Below the pieces are notes generated by a model that was not told the origin of the DNA, searched no databases, and worked only from the letters and a program-made list of their open reading frames with translations. A DNA stretch of 15,892 nt from a bacterium. Lineage in GTDB: Bacteria > Cyanobacteriota > Vampirovibrionia > Gastranaerophilales > Gastranaerophilaceae. This document shows positions 14,901-15,892 of the stretch, in pieces (the first letter of the stretch is position 1; each line of letters begins with the position of its first letter). The DNA is taken from positions 1-15,892 of the forward strand of contig JAFUUT010000103.1 in assembly GCA_017477685.1 (NCBI GenBank), given 5' to 3'. The position numbers and the translations under genes are program-made.

Positions 14901-15873
14901 TCACTTTTTTCACCGCAATATCTATAATCTCAGAGCGTTTTGCACAGGAAACTAAAGAAAAATTTTCTAAAACATTAACCTTATTCTCAAAAATATTACC
15001 GTACAAACGCTCGACATCCCGAACCAGCTTTGAATTTTCATTCAAATCAATAAGCTCATAAGTTTTATCTTTAAATATAGTCTTGAGATGCTCAAAATTA
15101 TTCTTATCCGCACTCAAATACCCGCATCTGCTCGAGCCTTCAGGGTCAATCGCGATATAAAAATCCGAAAGCTGTTTGGACAAATATTCCACGAAATCAA
15201 TACAAATCGGAGTACATTCATCTGCATCATCTATAAATAAATACTTTATACCGCTGAAATACGAAGTATTTTTATAGACAAAATTAAATACCAGACATTG
15301 ACGCAAATAATCAAACCCTCTAAGCTCCAAAGTTCTTTTTAACAGCTTACTTATAGCAAGAGAAGCCTCATCAGAAAAACCCTCTTTTAGTATCTTCGCC
15401 CTCTCCTCTACCTCCGAAGGTTTTAAATTGTTTTGAACAATTAAAGCATATCTTCTGAAAATCTGCTGCAATAATGACATTCTTGAGTTGTACCCTTTAA
15501 ATTTTACATCTTTCAAAATGTCTTTTAATATAAATTGCGAAACTTCCAAACCGCAAAGATTTGGCAGAATTGCAGGATTATCAAATATATTTCTTTCCTC
15601 TAAAAAAGCCCAATTATCCAGTACCGTATTATATACAAGAGAAAAAAATGAATGGATCTGCAATCTTTCAATACAATCCACTTCCAATTTTTCATAAACT
15701 TTTTTTTGAAACTCTGATTTTCGAGTAGAATTTTGAACTAAAACCAAAATTTCCGAAGCACTAACACCATGATTGAGTAAATCAACATATTTATCAATCA
15801 ACAACTCGGTCTTATCAGAAGCTAAACTACCCTTAATAAACAATTCAATACTCCTTATGTAGTATTTTAACAT
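11953..15873 (-). CDS. Two-unit UvrD/AddA-type helicase, N-terminal unit decayed
   Basis: The product has 1306 residues. The C-terminal unit (about 645-1306) is an intact SF1A helicase: Q-motif REDQ (653-656), Walker A PGAGKTT (673-679), IFVLTYMGSAARNF (698-711), TIHGLALRIL (730-739), UvrD box IIEDEAQD (856-863), GDVNQSI (886-892), MTMHKSKGDEF (1192-1202) and LLYVAITRAK (1259-1268). Residues 1-640 follow the same order with lost catalytic residues: GSLASDKTELL at the Walker A place (15-25), EILVLVQNSTRKSEF (41-55), IHSFFSLVYN (73-82), YLFIDDADE (211-219), DPEGSSRCGYLSAD (243-256), LIISTPQ (531-537) and VLRKLALCASEHIYC (598-612). This resembles AddB or RecC fused to AddA. A GGGGGG run 6 bases before ATG 15873 may serve as ribosome site. 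It is likely to act in double-strand end resection with the nuclease. Confidence 0.85.
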   Translation of the reverse strand: MLKYYIRSIELFIKGSLASDKTELLIDKYVDLLNHGVSASEILVLVQNSTRKSEFQKKVYEKLEVDCIERLQIHSFFSLVYNTVLDNWAFLEERNIFDNPAILPNLCGLEVSQFILKDILKDVKFKGYNSRMSLLQQIFRRYALIVQNNLKPSEVEERAKILKEGFSDEASLAISKLLKRTLELRGFDYLRQCLVFNFVYKNTSYFSGIKYLFIDDADECTPICIDFVEYLSKQLSDFYIAIDPEGSSRCGYLSADKNNFEHLKTIFKDKTYELIDLNENSKLVRDVERLYGNIFENKVNVLENFSLVSCAKRSEIIDIAVKKVKSLLNFGILPCEISIVTPIVDEMLRFSLKENFKNITPLYLTGSEKLIQNKLVYAAITILKLNTDLKSTVSEFDIRVILYEILRIPLKYCQEILENFEKTKNLIPYEFCESEYTEEYKTFTDLVESLSTSDKKLSEQIIEIYNVLYNFNSVDKNEINKFNFFIKQITDFENIFGKDFNNRKSDIILQIENSIISENPYSVLEIDNDNLIISTPQKIIDNQVKTKYQIWLDVSNAEWIKSDTGPLYNAWVFQKDWDKNEYTIEDNIQLSKDKNARVLRKLALCASEHIYCAFSLFDSNGVENYGALEEYIITQEDNSADEKEEQVFKIIPREDQKPVLEYKSGYMGISAVPGAGKTTILLALIIKLLERGIDPERIFVLTYMGSAARNFRERIKNVRKNSSKMPNISTIHGLALRILKENGNYEKLGLSADFEICDDSQRSRILKEISSQLGLKQKMAEEFDRAVSVYKIGRGVFPENITDKKLKQFSEFYLKYQESLKEFNLIDYDDMLIGSVKILEDNEDILAHYQDICEYIIEDEAQDSSSVQQKLITLLSGKYKNVIRCGDVNQSITATFSNADVEGFRRFITENQNVSMDCSQRCAHDVWECANSLVKWSLTDDVSKNSFFEMYMHPVEGKNPQDKDAVSAQIFDTPINERNSVLNLIKTTLAKNPDYTVGVLLRNNYQVTQWQSLLVNSGFSVITRNQCLEQKNIFRSIFAVLQIILHPFDNNVLGENFDTLYQMGVYKQGLGYEIRKYENPIITIDCDNFANTALEQFYWDVNYWISLCSLPPNELVIKIAQDLRLLKTDIDKSNIYLISTLVKRICMNNNSLEYAVNRLGELAKRPNLSGFKFFSEEDEDDKKSAQGKIQIMTMHKSKGDEFNLVVIPELSEKNLPLSVESITLKSADFLEEIRAFNPQYKQKSELELKQEILAENLRLLYVAITRAKNKLFLCASKKEQSFGKLKDSEPNIIFDEVLQNVERSEV
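11963..11969 (-). promoter_or_regulatory. Ribosome binding site for the GTG-started nuclease gene
   Basis: AAAGGAG on the - strand lies 9 bases before GTG 11953, inside the last codons of the helicase gene. It supports the GTG start over the later Met at codon 9, which would cut off the conserved FSPN segment. Confidence 0.8.
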
Positions 15874-15892
15874 AAAATACCCCCCGCGAAAC

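Noticed and set aside
11321..15873. A CRISPR-Cas adaptation or defence locus, because of the Cas4-like nuclease
   Set aside because: No cas1/cas2, repeats or defence genes are present. The helicase partner and operon coupling point to RecBCD/AddAB-type end processing, although a defence role cannot be excluded.

Overview
The window is AT-rich bacterial DNA that joins a phage head-gene block (about 1-7122, all rightward) to what look like chromosomal genes (about 7489-15892). The organism is most likely a non-photosynthetic relative of cyanobacteria (Melainabacteria/Gastranaerophilales type). Two observations point that way. The helical protein at 8518-9996 resembles, from memory, a family that recurs in those genomes, and a site before it matches the cyanobacterial HLR1 consensus. 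Neither has been checked by a search, so the assignment is moderate at best.

Region 1 (1-7122) is a tailed-phage packaging and head block of podovirus type. In order it holds the major capsid protein (5' end outside the window), a holin-like small protein, a probable scaffold, a head-tail adaptor, the small terminase, an unknown 116-aa protein, a GNAT-fold protein, the portal, the large terminase and a small membrane protein. The genes are closely spaced, mostly with good ribosome binding sites, and three strong hairpins lie between them. The order runs capsid to terminase, the reverse of the usual terminase-portal-scaffold-capsid order, although every gene is on the + strand. No tail, lysis or integration genes are visible, so this could be the late end of a prophage or a remnant.

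Region 2 (7123-10408) is a junction zone. It holds a small frameshifted ORF, a secreted protein with its own promoter-like sequence, a bidirectional terminator, a 60-aa leftward gene and a divergent 492-aa helical protein with flagellin-like ends. A GC-rich 59-bp tandem repeat runs into the stop codon of that gene. A terminator and a pair of REP-like 51-bp hairpin repeats follow.

Region 3 (10409-15892) carries pdxA (vitamin B6 synthesis), probably on a leaderless transcript, converging on a two-gene leftward operon. That operon encodes a 1306-aa protein followed by a 210-aa RecB/Cas4-like nuclease with an iron-sulfur cysteine set. The 1306-aa protein appears to be two UvrD-type helicase units in one chain, the first with decayed ATPase motifs and the second intact. 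Together the pair looks like an AddAB/RecBCD-type end-resection machine in which the dead and live motors are fused and the nuclease is a separate subunit. This is the most interesting system in the window.
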